From Stenotrophomonas maltophilia (GTDB taxonomy: Bacteria; Pseudomonadota; Gammaproteobacteria; Xanthomonadales; Xanthomonadaceae): DNA of 64,000 nt. Below the pieces are notes generated by a model, which ran no database searches, was not told the DNA's origin, and was given only the letters and a program-made list of their open reading frames with translations. The stretch covers positions 881,001 to 945,000 of the forward strand of contig NZ_CP154630.1 of the NCBI RefSeq assembly GCF_039555535.1, given 5' to 3'. The position numbers and the translations under genes were made by a program. Shown piece after piece: positions 29,131-38,683 of the stretch; the first letter of the stretch is position 1; every line of letters starts with the position of its first letter.

Positions 29131-29499
29131 ATGATCCAGATGCAGAGCTACCTTGACGTCGCGGACAATTCGGGTGCCAAGCAGGTGATGTGCTTCAAGG
29201 TGCTGGGTGGTTCCAAGCGCCGTTACGCCGGCATCGGCGACATCATCAAGGTCACCGTGAAGGATGCGATTCCGCGCGGCAAGGTCAAGAAGGGTGAAGT
29301 GTATGACGCCGTCGTGGTGCGTACCCGCAAGGGTGTGCGTCGCGCCGACGGCTCGCTGATCCGCTTCGACGGCAACGCTGCCGTTCTGCTGAACAGCAAG
29401 CAGGAGCCGATCGGTACCCGTATCTTCGGGCCGGTGACTCGTGAACTTCGTTCGGAGAAGTTCATGAAGATCGTCTCGCTCGCTCCCGAAGTGCTGTGA
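29131..29499 (+). CDS. rplN: 50S ribosomal protein L14
   Basis: L14 (122 aa) forms part of inter-subunit bridges B5 and B8 and binds the silencing factor RsfS. It begins [20 protein letters not shown] and ends [18 protein letters not shown]. It is the conventional first gene of the spc part of the cluster; here no promoter is visible in the 12-bp gap after rpsQ, so S10 and spc look like one transcript. Confidence 0.99.
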
Positions 29500-29515
29500 G
29501 CGACAGGAGATAATC

Positions 29516-29833
29516 ATGGCTAACCGTATCAAGAAGGGCGACCAGGTTGTCGTCAACGCTGGCAAGGACAAGGGCAAGCAGGGCGAAGTCGTCCGCGTCG
29601 ATGGCGACCGTGTGGTCGTCGCCAACGTGAACATCGTCAAGCGCCACACCAAGCCGAACCCGCAGGCAGGTGTTGCCGGCGGCGTGGTCGAGCGCGAAGC
29701 TTCGATCCATATCTCCAACGTGAATGTTCTGAACCCGGCTTCGGGCAAGGGCGAACGCGTTGGCTTCAAGGTGCTGGAGGATGGACGCAAACTGCGTGTG
29801 TTCCGCTCCAGCGGTGAGGCGCTCGACGCCTGA
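29516..29833 (+). CDS. rplX: 50S ribosomal protein L24
   Basis: L24 (105 aa) starts 50S assembly and sits at the tunnel exit. The N-terminal KOW motif is [20 protein letters not shown], followed by [20 protein letters not shown]. Length is close to the E. coli 104. It is 16 bp after rplN and 11 bp before rplE. Confidence 0.98.
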
Positions 29834-29844
29834 GGAATGAGAAG

Positions 29845-30387
29845 ATGAGTTCCCGTCTCGAAAAGTTCTACAAGGACGAAGTGGTGCCGGCGCTGATGAA
29901 GCAGTTCGGCTACACCAATCCGATGGAAGTGCCGAAGCTGGTCAAGGTCACCCTGAACATGGGTGTCGGCGAAGCGGCCACCAACAAGAAGATCCTGGAA
30001 AACGCCGTCGGCGACATGACCAAGATTTCCGGCCAGAAGCCGGTTGTCACCAAGTCGCGCGTGTCGGTTGCGTCGTTCAAGATCCGCGATGGTTGGCCGA
30101 TCGGCTGCAAGACCACGCTGCGTCGCCACAAGATGTACGAGTTCCTGGATCGCCTGATCAACATCTCGCTGCCGCGCGTGCGCGACTTCCGTGGTGTTTC
30201 CGGTCGTTCCTTCGACGGCCGCGGCAACTTCAACATGGGTGTGAAGGAGCAGATCATCTTCCCGGAAATCGACTTCGACGCCGTCGACGCGATCCGCGGT
30301 ATGGATATCGCCATCACCACCACTGCGAAGACCGACGCGGAAGCGAAGGCGCTGCTGGCAGCGTTCAAGTTCCCGTTCCGTAACTGA
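29845..30387 (+). CDS. rplE: 50S ribosomal protein L5
   Basis: L5 (180 aa) binds 5S rRNA and contacts the P-site tRNA. It has [20 protein letters not shown] and [20 protein letters not shown], both family signatures, and ends [13 protein letters not shown]. It is 18 bp before rpsN. Confidence 0.98.
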   Translation: MSSRLEKFYKDEVVPALMKQFGYTNPMEVPKLVKVTLNMGVGEAATNKKILENAVGDMTKISGQKPVVTKSRVSVASFKIRDGWPIGCKTTLRRHKMYEFLDRLINISLPRVRDFRGVSGRSFDGRGNFNMGVKEQIIFPEIDFDAVDAIRGMDIAITTTAKTDAEAKALLAAFKFPFRN

Positions 30388-30405
30388 TCTGTCGAGGAAA
30401 CCGAA

Positions 30406-30711
30406 ATGGCAAAGACCTCCATGGTCAACCGCGACATCAAGCGGGAAAAGCTGGCAAAGAAGTACGCTGAAAAGCGTGCGGCTCTGAAGAAGATCGTGTC
30501 CTCCGTGGACGCGACCTACGAAGAGAAGATCGACGCCGCAACCAAGCTGGCCAAGCTGCCGCGCGATTCGTCGCCGAGCCGCCAGCGCAACCGTTGCGAG
30601 CTGTCGGGTCGTCCGCGTGGCGTCTACAGCAAGTTCGGCCTGGGCCGTAACAAGCTGCGTGAAGCCACCATGCGTGGCGACGTCCCGGGTCTGCGCAAGG
30701 CCAGCTGGTAA
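30406..30711 (+). CDS. rpsN: 30S ribosomal protein S14 (zinc-free form)
   Basis: S14 (101 aa) helps to assemble the 30S head. This is the long form without a zinc ribbon: only one cysteine is present ([20 protein letters not shown]), as in the E. coli protein. It ends [12 protein letters not shown]. Unlike E. coli, the next gene, rpsH, is not contiguous: a 258-bp spacer with two hairpins follows. Confidence 0.98.
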   Translation: MAKTSMVNRDIKREKLAKKYAEKRAALKKIVSSVDATYEEKIDAATKLAKLPRDSSPSRQRNRCELSGRPRGVYSKFGLGRNKLREATMRGDVPGLRKASW

Positions 30712-30731
30712 TCCCAGCCGGCCCTGCGATC

Positions 30732-30753
30732 AGGAGCCCCTTCGGGGGTTCCT
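30732..30753 (+). other. Hairpin after rpsN
   Basis: AGGAGCCCC and GGGGGTTCCT pair around TTC, 21 bp after the rpsN stop. Outer CCCTGC and GCAGGG segments could extend the fold. No T run follows. Confidence 0.5.
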
Positions 30754-30800
30754 GAACCGGGCAGGGGAGGCATTCAGCTTTCCCGACGCAAAAAAACCGA

Positions 30801-30827
30801 AGAGCCCGGCGCAAGCCGGGCTCTTTT
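30801..30827 (+). terminator. Intrinsic terminator-like hairpin between rpsN and rpsH
   Basis: AGAGCCCGGC-GCAA-GCCGGGCTCT is a perfect 10-bp stem followed by TTT. It lies inside what is normally one operon, so it should act as an attenuator or as the end of the upstream half. Confidence 0.65.
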
Positions 30828-30969
30828 GGCGTATACTCCCGCGTCTTGCCCTGCGCAAACGGGGTCGTAGGAGTGGGCTTCCGGCCCGCTGCATCAAGGG
30901 ACCTGGCCCGTTTCCAGGAGACAACAGATTTTCGCGAAAGCGGATATCGGTGCACTCAAAGGTACTCAT
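30828..30969 (+). promoter_or_regulatory. Possible internal promoter and leader of rpsH
   Basis: A consensus-like TATACT is at 30832-30837, right after the terminator T run. No good -35 is seen at 16-18 bp (the region is the hairpin arm), so the call is weak. A 130-nt leader to rpsH would result. Confidence 0.35.
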
Positions 30970-31368
30970 ATGAGCATGACTGATCCCATCGCCGACCTGC
31001 TGGTCCGCATCAAGAATGCGGCCGCGGTAGGCAAGCAGACGGTGAAGGCCCCGTCGTCCAAGATCAAGGTTGCGATCGCCCAGGTCCTGAAGGACGAGGG
31101 TTACATCACCGACCTGCGCGTGACCCAGCTGGAAAACAACAAGTCCGAGCTGGAAATCGTGCTGAAGTATTTCGAAGGCAAGCCGGTCATCGCGACCCTG
31201 AAGCGCTTCTCGCGTTCGGGCCTGCGCCAGTACCGCGGCAAGAGCGAGCTGCCGAAGGTCATGAACGGCCTGGGTATCTCCATCATTTCCACCTCCAAGG
31301 GCATCATGACTGATGCGCAGGCGCGCCAGCTGGGCGTCGGCGGCGAAGTCCTGTGCTTCGTGGCCTAA
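30970..31368 (+). CDS. rpsH: 30S ribosomal protein S8
   Basis: S8 (132 aa) binds 16S helix 21 and, in E. coli, represses spc translation by binding near rplE. It begins [20 protein letters not shown] and ends [18 protein letters not shown]. It is the first gene after the hairpin-bearing spacer, and is followed after 18 bp by rplF. Confidence 0.98.
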   Translation: MSMTDPIADLLVRIKNAAAVGKQTVKAPSSKIKVAIAQVLKDEGYITDLRVTQLENNKSELEIVLKYFEGKPVIATLKRFSRSGLRQYRGKSELPKVMNGLGISIISTSKGIMTDAQARQLGVGGEVLCFVA

Positions 31369-31386
31369 GGCGAAAGGAGTAGAACT

Positions 31387-31911
31387 ATGTCCCGCGTAGC
31401 CAAGAAGCCGATTACCCTGGGTAAGGTTGAACTGAACGTCCAGTCGGACAGCGTCACCGCCAAGGGCCCGAAGGGTACCCTGTCGCTGGCCAAGCCGGCC
31501 GGTATTGCCATCAACGTCGACAACGGCGTTGCCACCCTGAGCACCGAGAACGCCGAGCTGGTCGCACTGACCGGTACCGTGCGTGCGATCCTGTCCAACA
31601 TGGTCAAGGGCGTGTCCGAAGGCTTCGAGCGCAAGCTGGAGCTGGTCGGCGTGGGTTACCGCGCTGCCATGCAGGGCAAGGACCTGAGCCTGTCCCTGGG
31701 CTTCTCGCACCCGGTCGTGTTCGTGGCGCCGGAAGGCATCACCATCACCACTCCGACCCAGACCGAGATCCTGGTCCAGGGCGCTGACAAGCAGGTCGTC
31801 GGTGAAGTTGCCGCCAAGATCCGTGCGTTCCGCAAGCCGGAGCCGTACAAGGGCAAGGGCGTGAAGTACTCCGACGAAGTCATCATCCGTAAGGAAGCCA
31901 AGAAGGCATAA
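31387..31911 (+). CDS. rplF: 50S ribosomal protein L6
   Basis: L6 (174 aa) has two related domains and lies near the sarcin-ricin loop. It begins [20 protein letters not shown] and carries the C-terminal signature [18 protein letters not shown]. It is followed by an 86-bp spacer with an imperfect hairpin before rplR. Confidence 0.98.
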   Translation: MSRVAKKPITLGKVELNVQSDSVTAKGPKGTLSLAKPAGIAINVDNGVATLSTENAELVALTGTVRAILSNMVKGVSEGFERKLELVGVGYRAAMQGKDLSLSLGFSHPVVFVAPEGITITTPTQTEILVQGADKQVVGEVAAKIRAFRKPEPYKGKGVKYSDEVIIRKEAKKA

Positions 31912-31926
31912 GCGCGAGTCCCTCGC

Positions 31927-31957
31927 AAGAGCCCGCACATCCCTGTGCGGACTTCTC
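31927..31957 (+). other. Imperfect hairpin between rplF and rplR
   Basis: AAGAGCCCGCACA pairs with TGTGCGGACTTCT around TCCC, with one mismatch, in the 86-bp spacer. It may modulate expression or stabilise mRNA ends. Confidence 0.4.
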
Positions 31958-31997
31958 AGGGAAAAGCTCTTCCTTCAGCTTTCAAGGAATAATCAAA

Positions 31998-32351
31998 ATG
32001 AACAAGAACATCGCCCGCCTGCGTCGCGCCAAGTCGACCCGCGCCCACATCCGTGAGCTCGGCGTCGCCCGCCTGTCGGTGCTGCGCACCGGCCAGCACC
32101 TGTACGCCCAGGTCTTCACCGCCGACGGTTCCAAGGTGCTGGCTGCCGCCAACACCACCCAGACCGACGTCAAGGAAGGCCTGAAGAACGGCAAGAACGC
32201 CGACGCCGCCGCCAAGGTCGGCCGTATCGTCGCTGAGCGCGCCAAGGCCGCCGGCGTCGAGAAGGTTGCCTTCGATCGTTCGGGCTACCGCTACCACGGC
32301 CGCATCAAGGCCCTGGCAGAAGCCGCCCGCGAAGCCGGCCTGCAGTTCTAA
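31998..32351 (+). CDS. rplR: 50S ribosomal protein L18
   Basis: L18 (117 aa) binds 5S rRNA with L5 and L25. It begins [20 protein letters not shown] and has the family end [20 protein letters not shown]. Length equals that of E. coli. The 161-bp spacer after it, with a hairpin and no gene, is unusual for this operon. Confidence 0.98.
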   Translation: MNKNIARLRRAKSTRAHIRELGVARLSVLRTGQHLYAQVFTADGSKVLAAANTTQTDVKEGLKNGKNADAAAKVGRIVAERAKAAGVEKVAFDRSGYRYHGRIKALAEAAREAGLQF

Positions 32352-32358
32352 GGGATAA

Positions 32359-32385
32359 GGGCAGGGGACCTGTGGTCTCCTGCCC
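32359..32385 (+). terminator. Hairpin between rplR and rpsE
   Basis: GGGCAGGGGACC-TGT-GGTCTCCTGCCC is a strong stem with one mismatch, 8 bp after rplR. It has no T run. Position suggests an attenuator or RNA-processing signal. Confidence 0.45.
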
Positions 32386-32512
32386 GCCTGCTCGCCCGCC
32401 TGAGTGAGGCGGGACGGCGCCACTCTTCTGCAGTGGTTCACCGGAACAACGCGACATTCCACAACCATAAGCGGCCTCGAGCCGTACATACCCAAACAAC
32501 CAAGGAATCAAC

Positions 32513-33055
32513 ATGGCAGAAGAGCGTCAGCAGCGGGGTCGCGATCGCGACCGTAACCGCGAAGAGAAGATCGACGACGGCATGATCGAAAAGCTGGTCG
32601 CGGTCAACCGCGTCAGCAAGACCGTCAAGGGTGGCCGCCAGTTCACCTTCACCGCCCTGACCGTTGTCGGCGACGGCGAAGGCAAGGTCGGTTTCGGTTA
32701 TGGCAAGGCCCGCGAAGTGCCGGTCGCCATCCAGAAGTCGATGGAACAGGCCCGCAAGAACCTGGTCAGCGTTGACCTGAACAACGGCACCCTGTGGCAC
32801 ACCATCAAGGATGGTCACGGCGCAGCCCGCGTGTTCATGCAGCCGGCTTCGGAAGGTACCGGTGTGATCGCCGGCGGTGCCATGCGCGCCGTGCTGGAAG
32901 CCGTTGGCGTGAAGAACGTGCTGGCCAAGGCCACCGGTTCGCGCAACCCGATCAACCTGGTGCGTGCCACCGTGAAGGGCCTGTCTGCTGCGCAGTCGCC
33001 GGCCCGCATCGCGGCCAAGCGCGGCAAGAAGGTGGAGGAACTCAACCATGGCTAA
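32513..33055 (+). CDS. rpsE: 30S ribosomal protein S5
   Basis: S5 (180 aa) works with S4 and S12 in decoding fidelity. It has the N-terminal double-stranded RNA-binding-like fold with [20 protein letters not shown] (site of spectinomycin resistance changes in the loop), then [20 protein letters not shown] and [15 protein letters not shown]. The last bases overlap the rpmD start by 8 nt, implying coupling. Confidence 0.98.
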
Positions 33056-33239
33056 TGAGTCCAACAAGACTGTCAAGGTCCGCCTGGTGCGTGGCCTGCG
33101 TGGCACCCAGTCGCGTCACCGCCTGTCGGTGCGTGCCCTGGGCCTGAACAAGCTCAACGATGTGCGTGAACTGAAGGACAGCCCGCAGGTGCGCGGCCTG
33201 ATCAACAAGGTTCAGTACCTCGTCCAGGTTGAGGAGTAA
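33048..33239 (+). CDS. rpmD: 50S ribosomal protein L30
   Basis: L30 (63 aa) reads [20 protein letters not shown] and ends [17 protein letters not shown] ([14 protein letters not shown]). It is a small peripheral 50S protein. It overlaps the end of rpsE and lies six bases before rplO. Confidence 0.97.
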
Positions 33240-33245
33240 TCGACC

Positions 33246-33689
33246 ATGACTCTGCGTCTCAATGAACTGAGCCCGGCACCGGGCGCCCGCACCGAGCGTA
33301 CCCGCGTCGGTCGCGGTATCGGCTCGGGCCTGGGCAAGACTGCCGGCCGCGGCCACAAGGGTTCGTTCGCCCGCAAGGGTGGCGGCAAGATCAAGGCTGG
33401 CTTCGAAGGCGGCCAGACCCCCATGCAGCGTCGTCTGCCGAAGATCGGCTTCCGTTCGCCGATCGCCAAGGACACCGCTGAAGTGCTGCTGTACGCGCTG
33501 GACAAGCTGCCGGCCGGTGAGATCGACTTCGCCGCCCTGCGTGCTGCCAAGCTGGTCCCGAGCACTGCCAAGAAGGCCAAGGTCGTCGTCAAGGGCGAAG
33601 TGACCAAGGCGTTCACCCTGAAGGGTATTGCTGCCACGGCTGGTGCCAAGGCCGCGATCGAAGCTGCCGGCGGCAGCGTAACGGAGTAA
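33246..33689 (+). CDS. rplO: 50S ribosomal protein L15
   Basis: L15 (147 aa) has the glycine- and arginine-rich N-terminal extension [20 protein letters not shown] that threads into 23S rRNA, and [20 protein letters not shown]. It precedes secY by 7 bp as in most bacteria. Confidence 0.98.
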   Translation: MTLRLNELSPAPGARTERTRVGRGIGSGLGKTAGRGHKGSFARKGGGKIKAGFEGGQTPMQRRLPKIGFRSPIAKDTAEVLLYALDKLPAGEIDFAALRAAKLVPSTAKKAKVVVKGEVTKAFTLKGIAATAGAKAAIEAAGGSVTE

Positions 33690-33696
33690 GAAAATC

Positions 33697-35064
33697 ATGG
33701 CGCAAGCTGGCATCGGTAACCTCGCGGGCGGAATGGGCAAGTTCACTGAACTTCGCCAACGTTTGCTGTTCGTCGTCGGGGCTTTGATCGTCTATCGCAT
33801 CGGCTGCTACGTGCCGGTGCCGGGCGTCAATCCCGATGCCATGCTTGCCATGATGCAACAGCAGGGCGGCGGCATCGTGGACATGTTCAACATGTTCTCG
33901 GGCGGCGCCCTGCACCGTTTCAGCATCTTCGCGCTGAACGTGATGCCGTACATCTCGGCATCGATCGTGATGCAGCTGGCCGTGCACATCTTCCCCGCCC
34001 TGAAGGCGATGCAGAAGGAAGGTGAGTCCGGCCGCCGCAAGATCACCCAGTATTCGCGCATCGGCGCCGTGCTGCTGGCAGTGGTGCAGGGCGGCTCGAT
34101 CGCGCTGGCCCTGCAGGGCCAGGTCTCGCCGTCGGGCGCACCGGTCGTGTACGCACCGGGCATGGGCTTCGTGCTCACCGCCGTGGTCGCGCTGACCGCC
34201 GGCACCATGTTCCTGATGTGGGTCGGTGAGCAGGTCACCGAGCGCGGCATCGGCAACGGCGTGTCGCTGATCATCTTCGCCGGTATCGTCGCCGGCCTGC
34301 CGGGTGCGGTCATCCACACCTTCGACGCCTACCGCGACGGCAACATCCAGTTCATCCAGCTGCTGCTGATCGCCATCGTCGTGCTCGCCTTCACCTTCTT
34401 CGTGGTGTTCGTCGAGCGTGGCCAGCGCCGGATCACGGTCAACTACGCGCGCCGCCAGGGCGGTCGCAACGCGTACATGAACCAGACCTCGTTCCTGCCG
34501 CTGAAGCTCAACATGGCCGGCGTCATCCCGGCGATCTTCGCCTCGAGCCTGCTGGCCTTCCCGGCCACCCTGGCCATGTGGTCCGGCCAGGCGGCCAACC
34601 AGAGCAGCTTCGGCCAGGTTCTGCAGAAGGTCGCCAATGCCCTGGGCCCGGGCGAACCGCTGCACATGATCGTGTTCGCCGCACTGATCACCGGCTTTGC
34701 GTTCTTCTACACCGCGCTGGTGTTCAACTCGCAGGAAACCGCCGACAACCTGAAGAAGTCCGGCGCGCTGATTCCGGGCATCCGTCCGGGCAAGGCCACC
34801 GCCGACTACATCGACGGCGTGCTGACCCGCCTGACCGCAGCGGGTTCGGCCTACCTGGTGATTGTCTGCCTGCTGCCGGAACTGATGCGCACGCAGCTGA
34901 ACGCCTCGTTCTACTTCGGCGGTACTTCGCTGCTGATCGTGGTGGTGGTGGTGATGGACTTCATCGCCCAGGTGCAGGCGCACCTGATGTCCCACCAGTA
35001 CGAGAGCCTGCTGAAGAAGGCCAACCTGAAGGGCGGCAACCGCGGCGGTTTTGCCCGCGGCTGA
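33697..35064 (+). CDS. secY: Preprotein translocase subunit SecY
   Basis: SecY (455 aa) is the pore subunit of the inner-membrane SecYEG channel. Ten hydrophobic segments are visible, the first being [20 protein letters not shown]. The conserved cytosolic loop [20 protein letters not shown] and [20 protein letters not shown], which contact SecA and the ribosome, are present. It ends [10 protein letters not shown]. It is the last gene of the spc operon; no rpmJ follows. Confidence 0.98.
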   Translation: MAQAGIGNLAGGMGKFTELRQRLLFVVGALIVYRIGCYVPVPGVNPDAMLAMMQQQGGGIVDMFNMFSGGALHRFSIFALNVMPYISASIVMQLAVHIFPALKAMQKEGESGRRKITQYSRIGAVLLAVVQGGSIALALQGQVSPSGAPVVYAPGMGFVLTAVVALTAGTMFLMWVGEQVTERGIGNGVSLIIFAGIVAGLPGAVIHTFDAYRDGNIQFIQLLLIAIVVLAFTFFVVFVERGQRRITVNYARRQGGRNAYMNQTSFLPLKLNMAGVIPAIFASSLLAFPATLAMWSGQAANQSSFGQVLQKVANALGPGEPLHMIVFAALITGFAFFYTALVFNSQETADNLKKSGALIPGIRPGKATADYIDGVLTRLTAAGSAYLVIVCLLPELMRTQLNASFYFGGTSLLIVVVVVMDFIAQVQAHLMSHQYESLLKKANLKGGNRGGFARG

Positions 35065-35079
35065 TTGGCCTGTTATACT
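35051..35079 (+). promoter_or_regulatory. Promoter of the alpha operon
   Basis: TTGCCC (35051-35056) and TATACT (35074-35079) are 17 bp apart. The -35 lies within the last secY codons, so the alpha operon (rpsM-rplQ) has its own promoter. Confidence 0.6.
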
Positions 35080-35410
35080 TTCGTCTTCCTGACGTGATGG
35101 TCCCTCCGCTTCGCGGACTCCGGCCACACAAACGAAGGGCGGCCCCCGCAGCGGTTCCGGGTGGGGGTGTGATGAGGTGGTCCCGCGCTGGAGTAGCGTG
35201 GGCGGCCCCGGGGGAACCCCAGGTCCAACCCCATCCGGCGCCGGAGCCTGGGCACACTCCCCAGGCCGGGTTCATGAAACCAATGGTTTCACGGGCTTCC
35301 ATGTAAACCGGAACCTTGTTAGTATCGCTAGTTCACTTTTTTGATCCATCCTGCCGGATTGGCGTGCCCGAGGCGCGCTGTCGGCCATCACTCAGCTGGA
35401 GAACCGCGTC
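35080..35410 (+). other. Untranslated leader of the alpha operon; no rpmJ
   Basis: This 331-bp stretch was searched for a short L36 gene (a protein of about 37-41 residues with a C-x2-C zinc motif); none was found on either strand. It holds GC-rich segments with pairing potential, including a small hairpin CATGAAACCA-ATGG-TTTCAC near 35274. In E. coli S4 represses this operon through a leader pseudoknot; such a fold was not identified here. Confidence 0.5.
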
Positions 35411-35767
35411 ATGGCGCGTATTGCAGGCGTCAACCTGCCAGCCCAGAAGCACGTCTGGGTCGGGTTGCAAAGCATTTACGGCATCGGCCGTACCCGTTCG
35501 AAGAAGGTCTGCGAAGTCGCAGGCGTTGCTTCGACCACCAAGATCCGCGATCTGTCGGAGCCGGAAATCGAGCGCCTGCGCGCCGAAGTCGGCAAGTACA
35601 TCGTGGAAGGCGATCTGCGCCGTGAAATCGGCATCGCGATCAAGCGCCTGATGGACCTGGGCTGCTACCGCGGCCTGCGTCACCGTCGTGGCCTCCCGCT
35701 GCGTGGCCAGCGCACCCGTACCAACGCCCGCACCCGCAAGGGTCCGCGCAAGGCGATCAAGAAGTAA
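35411..35767 (+). CDS. rpsM: 30S ribosomal protein S13
   Basis: S13 (118 aa) sits at the top of the 30S head and contacts the P-site tRNA and 50S bridge B1. It begins [20 protein letters not shown] and ends with the basic tail [25 protein letters not shown] at 35399-35403 is the ribosome site. It is followed after 11 bp by rpsK. Confidence 0.98.
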   Translation: MARIAGVNLPAQKHVWVGLQSIYGIGRTRSKKVCEVAGVASTTKIRDLSEPEIERLRAEVGKYIVEGDLRREIGIAIKRLMDLGCYRGLRHRRGLPLRGQRTRTNARTRKGPRKAIKK

Positions 35768-35778
35768 GGGACTGAGAA

Positions 35779-36168
35779 ATGGCTAAGCCCGCTGCTAAGA
35801 CCAAGAAGAAGATCAAGCGCGTCGTCACCGACGGCGTTGCCCACGTCCACGCTTCGTTCAACAACACCATCGTCACCATCACCGACCGCCAGGGCAACGC
35901 TCTGTCGTGGGCGACCTCCGGTGGCGCTGGCTTCCGCGGTTCGCGCAAGTCGACCCCGTTCGCTGCCCAGGTGGCTGCTGAAAAGGCCGGTCGCGCTGCG
36001 CTGGACTACGGCGTGAAGTCGCTGGAAGTCCGCATCAAGGGCCCGGGTCCGGGCCGTGAGTCGGCCGTGCGTTCGTTGAACAACGTCGGCTACAAGATCA
36101 CCAACATCATCGACGTGACGCCTATCCCGCACAACGGGTGCCGTCCGCCGAAGAAGCGTCGCGTCTAA
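35779..36168 (+). CDS. rpsK: 30S ribosomal protein S11
   Basis: S11 (129 aa) lies on the platform near the E-site mRNA. It has [20 protein letters not shown] and ends [20 protein letters not shown], with the Asn-Gly pair that becomes isoaspartate in E. coli S11. It is 15 bp before rpsD. Confidence 0.98.
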   Translation: MAKPAAKTKKKIKRVVTDGVAHVHASFNNTIVTITDRQGNALSWATSGGAGFRGSRKSTPFAAQVAAEKAGRAALDYGVKSLEVRIKGPGPGRESAVRSLNNVGYKITNIIDVTPIPHNGCRPPKKRRV

Positions 36169-36183
36169 AGGGAGCGATAAGAA

Positions 36184-36813
36184 ATGGCTCGTTATATCGG
36201 TCCTACCTGTAAGCTCGCCCGTCGCGAAGGCGCCGACCTGTCCCTGAAGAGCCCGGCGCGTGCGCTGGACTCCAAGTGCAAGCTGGAGCAGAAGCCCGGC
36301 CAGCACGGCGCCACTGCCCGCAAGGGCAAGCTGTCCGACTACGCTACCCAGCTGCGTGAAAAGCAGAAGGTCAAGCGTATCTACGGCCTGCTGGAGCGTC
36401 AGTTCCGCAACTACTACAAGAAGGCCTCGACCAAGAAGGGCAACACCGGCGAGAACCTGCTGCAGCTGCTGGAAACCCGCCTGGACAACGTCGTCTACCG
36501 CATGGGCTTCGCCGTGACCCGTCCGGCTGCCCGTCAGCTGGTGTCGCACCGCGGCGTCACCGTGAATGGCAAGTCGGTCAACCTGGCTTCGTACCAGGTC
36601 AAGGCTGGCGACGCCATCGCCCTGTCTGAAAAGGCTGCCAAGCAGCTGCGCGTCCAGGAAGCCCTGACCGTCGCCGCCCAGCATGACCTGAGCCCGTCGT
36701 GGGTTGAAGTGGATTCCGGCAAGTTCACCGGTATCTTCAAGGCTGTTCCGGATCGTTCGGATCTGCCTGCGGACATCAACGAAGCGCTGATCGTCGAGCT
36801 GTATTCGAAGTAA
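36184..36813 (+). CDS. rpsD: 30S ribosomal protein S4
   Basis: S4 (209 aa) starts 30S assembly, affects decoding accuracy and acts as repressor of the alpha operon in E. coli. The S4 RNA-binding domain reads [20 protein letters not shown] followed by [19 protein letters not shown]. It ends [16 protein letters not shown] hairpin lies in the 55-bp gap before rpoA. Confidence 0.98.
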   Translation: MARYIGPTCKLARREGADLSLKSPARALDSKCKLEQKPGQHGATARKGKLSDYATQLREKQKVKRIYGLLERQFRNYYKKASTKKGNTGENLLQLLETRLDNVVYRMGFAVTRPAARQLVSHRGVTVNGKSVNLASYQVKAGDAIALSEKAAKQLRVQEALTVAAQHDLSPSWVEVDSGKFTGIFKAVPDRSDLPADINEALIVELYSK

Positions 36814-36827
36814 TTCACATTGGAGAG

Positions 36828-36847
36828 CCCCCGGCGACGGCCGGGGG
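36828..36847 (+). other. Hairpin between rpsD and rpoA
   Basis: CCCCCGGC-GACG-GCCGGGGG is a perfect 8-bp stem in the rpsD-rpoA gap, 15 bp after rpsD. It has no T run and may set the ratio of rpoA to ribosomal protein output. Confidence 0.5.
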
Positions 36848-36868
36848 TTCACTAGGAGAACCCGCAAC

Positions 36869-37867
36869 ATGACGGTTACCGCCAACCAGGTTCTGCGTCC
36901 TCGCGGTCCGCAGATCGAACGCCTTACCGACACCCGTGCAAAGGTCGTTATCGAACCTTTGGAGCGGGGTTACGGGCATACGCTGGGTAATGCCCTGCGT
37001 CGCGTGCTGCTGTCGTCCATCCCGGGCTTCGCCATCACGGAAGTCGAAATCGACGGCGTGTTGCATGAGTACACCACGGTCGAAGGTCTGCAGGAGGACG
37101 TGCTCGAAGTCCTGCTGAACCTCAAGGACGTGGCCATCCGTATGCACTCCGGCGACAGCGCCACCCTGTCCCTGTCCAAGCAGGGCCCGGGCGTTGTCAC
37201 CGCTGCCGACATCAAGGTCGACCACAATGTGGAGATCCTGAACGGCGACCATGTGATCTGCCACCTGACCAAGGACACGGCAGTCAACATGCGTCTGAAG
37301 ATCGAACGTGGTTTCGGCTACCAGCCGGCTGCCGCGCGTCGTCGTCCGGACGAAGAAACCCGTGCCATCGGCCGCCTGGTCCTGGATGCCTCGTTCTCGC
37401 CGGTCCGCCGCGTCGCCTATGCCGTGGAAGCGGCCCGCGTCGAACAGCGTACCGACCTGGACAAGCTGGTCATCGATATCGAGACCAACGGCACCATCGA
37501 TGCCGAGGAAGCCGTGCGCACCGCCGCCGACATCCTCAGCGACCAGCTGTCGGTGTTCGGTGACTTCACCCACCGCGACCGCGGTGCGGCCAAGCCGGCC
37601 AACAACGGCGTGGATCCGGTGCTGCTGCGCCCGATCGACGATCTGGAGCTGACCGTGCGTTCGGCCAACTGCCTGAAGGCTGAAAGCATCTACTACATCG
37701 GCGATCTGATCCAGAAGACCGAAGTGGAGCTGCTGAAGACCCCGAACCTGGGCAAGAAGTCGCTCACCGAGATCAAGGAAGTGCTGGCTCAGCGCGGCCT
37801 GTCGCTCGGCATGAAGCTGGAGAACTGGCCGCCGGCCGGCGTCGCCAGCCACGGCATGCTGGGCTGA
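36869..37867 (+). CDS. rpoA: DNA-directed RNA polymerase subunit alpha
   Basis: The protein has 332 residues. The N-terminal dimerisation domain (to about 235) includes [20 protein letters not shown], the classic alpha motif. The C-terminal domain (about 250-320), which binds UP elements and activators, shows [20 protein letters not shown] and [20 protein letters not shown]. Two alpha subunits scaffold beta and beta'. Ribosome site AGGAGAA at 36853-36859. Confidence 0.99.
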   Translation: MTVTANQVLRPRGPQIERLTDTRAKVVIEPLERGYGHTLGNALRRVLLSSIPGFAITEVEIDGVLHEYTTVEGLQEDVLEVLLNLKDVAIRMHSGDSATLSLSKQGPGVVTAADIKVDHNVEILNGDHVICHLTKDTAVNMRLKIERGFGYQPAAARRRPDEETRAIGRLVLDASFSPVRRVAYAVEAARVEQRTDLDKLVIDIETNGTIDAEEAVRTAADILSDQLSVFGDFTHRDRGAAKPANNGVDPVLLRPIDDLELTVRSANCLKAESIYYIGDLIQKTEVELLKTPNLGKKSLTEIKEVLAQRGLSLGMKLENWPPAGVASHGMLG

Positions 37868-37884
37868 TATCGGTAATGCCTGAG

Positions 37885-37908
37885 GGCTCCACCGTTCGCG
37901 GTGGAGCC
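37885..37908 (+). terminator. Hairpin between rpoA and rplQ
   Basis: GGCTCCACC-GTTCGC-GGTGGAGCC is a perfect 9-bp stem 17 bp after rpoA, followed by TTCAAC. It lies in a 190-bp spacer before rplQ that has no gene. Confidence 0.55.
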
Positions 37909-38057
37909 TTCAACGCAACACAACATGCCACGACGAACCCAAGGTTCGCGGGCAGGTCGTCCAGGATGGATGGCCAGGACCAACCGCAGTCCGCGCAGCA
38001 ACGCCAGGATGGCGACAACGATCCACACAGCCTCATCATTAACCAAGGAATATCACC

Positions 38058-38441
38058 ATGCGTCACCAGAAGTCTGGCCGTAAGTTCAGCCGCACCAGCG
38101 CCCACCGCGAAGCGATGTTCAAGAACATGGCTGCCTCGCTGTTCAAGCACGAGCTGATCAAGACCACCCTGCCGAAGGCCAAGGAACTGCGCCGCGTTGC
38201 CGAGCCGCTGATCACCCTGGCCAAGGTCGACTCCGTCGCCAACCGCCGTCTGGCCTTCGCCCGCCTGCGCGACAACGAAGCCGTGGGCAACCTGTTCACC
38301 ATCCTGGGCCCGCGCTACGCGAACCGTCCGGGCGGCTACCTGCGCCTGCTGAAGTGCGGCTTCCGCGCCGGCGACAACGCGCCGATGGCCTACGTCGAAC
38401 TGGTCGACCGTCCGGTTGTGGCCGAGGAAGTGGCCGAGTAA
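38058..38441 (+). CDS. rplQ: 50S ribosomal protein L17
   Basis: L17 (127 aa) is the last gene of the alpha operon. It begins [20 protein letters not shown] and contains [20 protein letters not shown], both family hallmarks, and ends with a short acidic tail. AAGGAAT lies upstream at 38044-38050. A strong terminator follows 27 bp after the stop. Confidence 0.98.
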   Translation: MRHQKSGRKFSRTSAHREAMFKNMAASLFKHELIKTTLPKAKELRRVAEPLITLAKVDSVANRRLAFARLRDNEAVGNLFTILGPRYANRPGGYLRLLKCGFRAGDNAPMAYVELVDRPVVAEEVAE

Positions 38442-38465
38442 TCGGACCGCTCCAACGCGACACAG

Positions 38466-38495
38466 CGAAAGCCCGGCCTCCGCCGGGCTTTTGCG
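38466..38495 (+). terminator. Intrinsic terminator of the alpha operon
   Basis: AAGCCCGGC-CTCC-GCCGGGCTT followed by TTGCGTTT: a 9-bp stem with a partial T run. Confidence 0.85.
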
Positions 38496-38502
38496 TTTCT
38501 GC

Positions 38503-38597
38503 GGGGTCGGATCCCGTGCCGCAGGCACGGGCTCTGACCCCATGCAGGCAGTACCGCGGGTCAGAGCCCTTTGCATTCGCAAAGGGATCTGACCCGC
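38503..38597. repeat. Palindrome pair, GGGGTCNGA family
   Basis: Two adjacent hairpins, 38503-38541 and 38556-38597. Each has ends like GGGGTCGGATCC or GGGTCAGAGCC and a complementary GATCTGACCC or GCTCTGACCCC, with variable inner arms. The same family occurs at 39200, 43337 and 55843. Confidence 0.8.
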
Positions 38598-38683
38598 ACC
38601 GTTCCGACAGGCGTCACCTGTAGCGGTTCGAATGGCGCGCACTCTCGGTTACGCTTGGCGCCTGATCCATTCGAGCGTTGACG

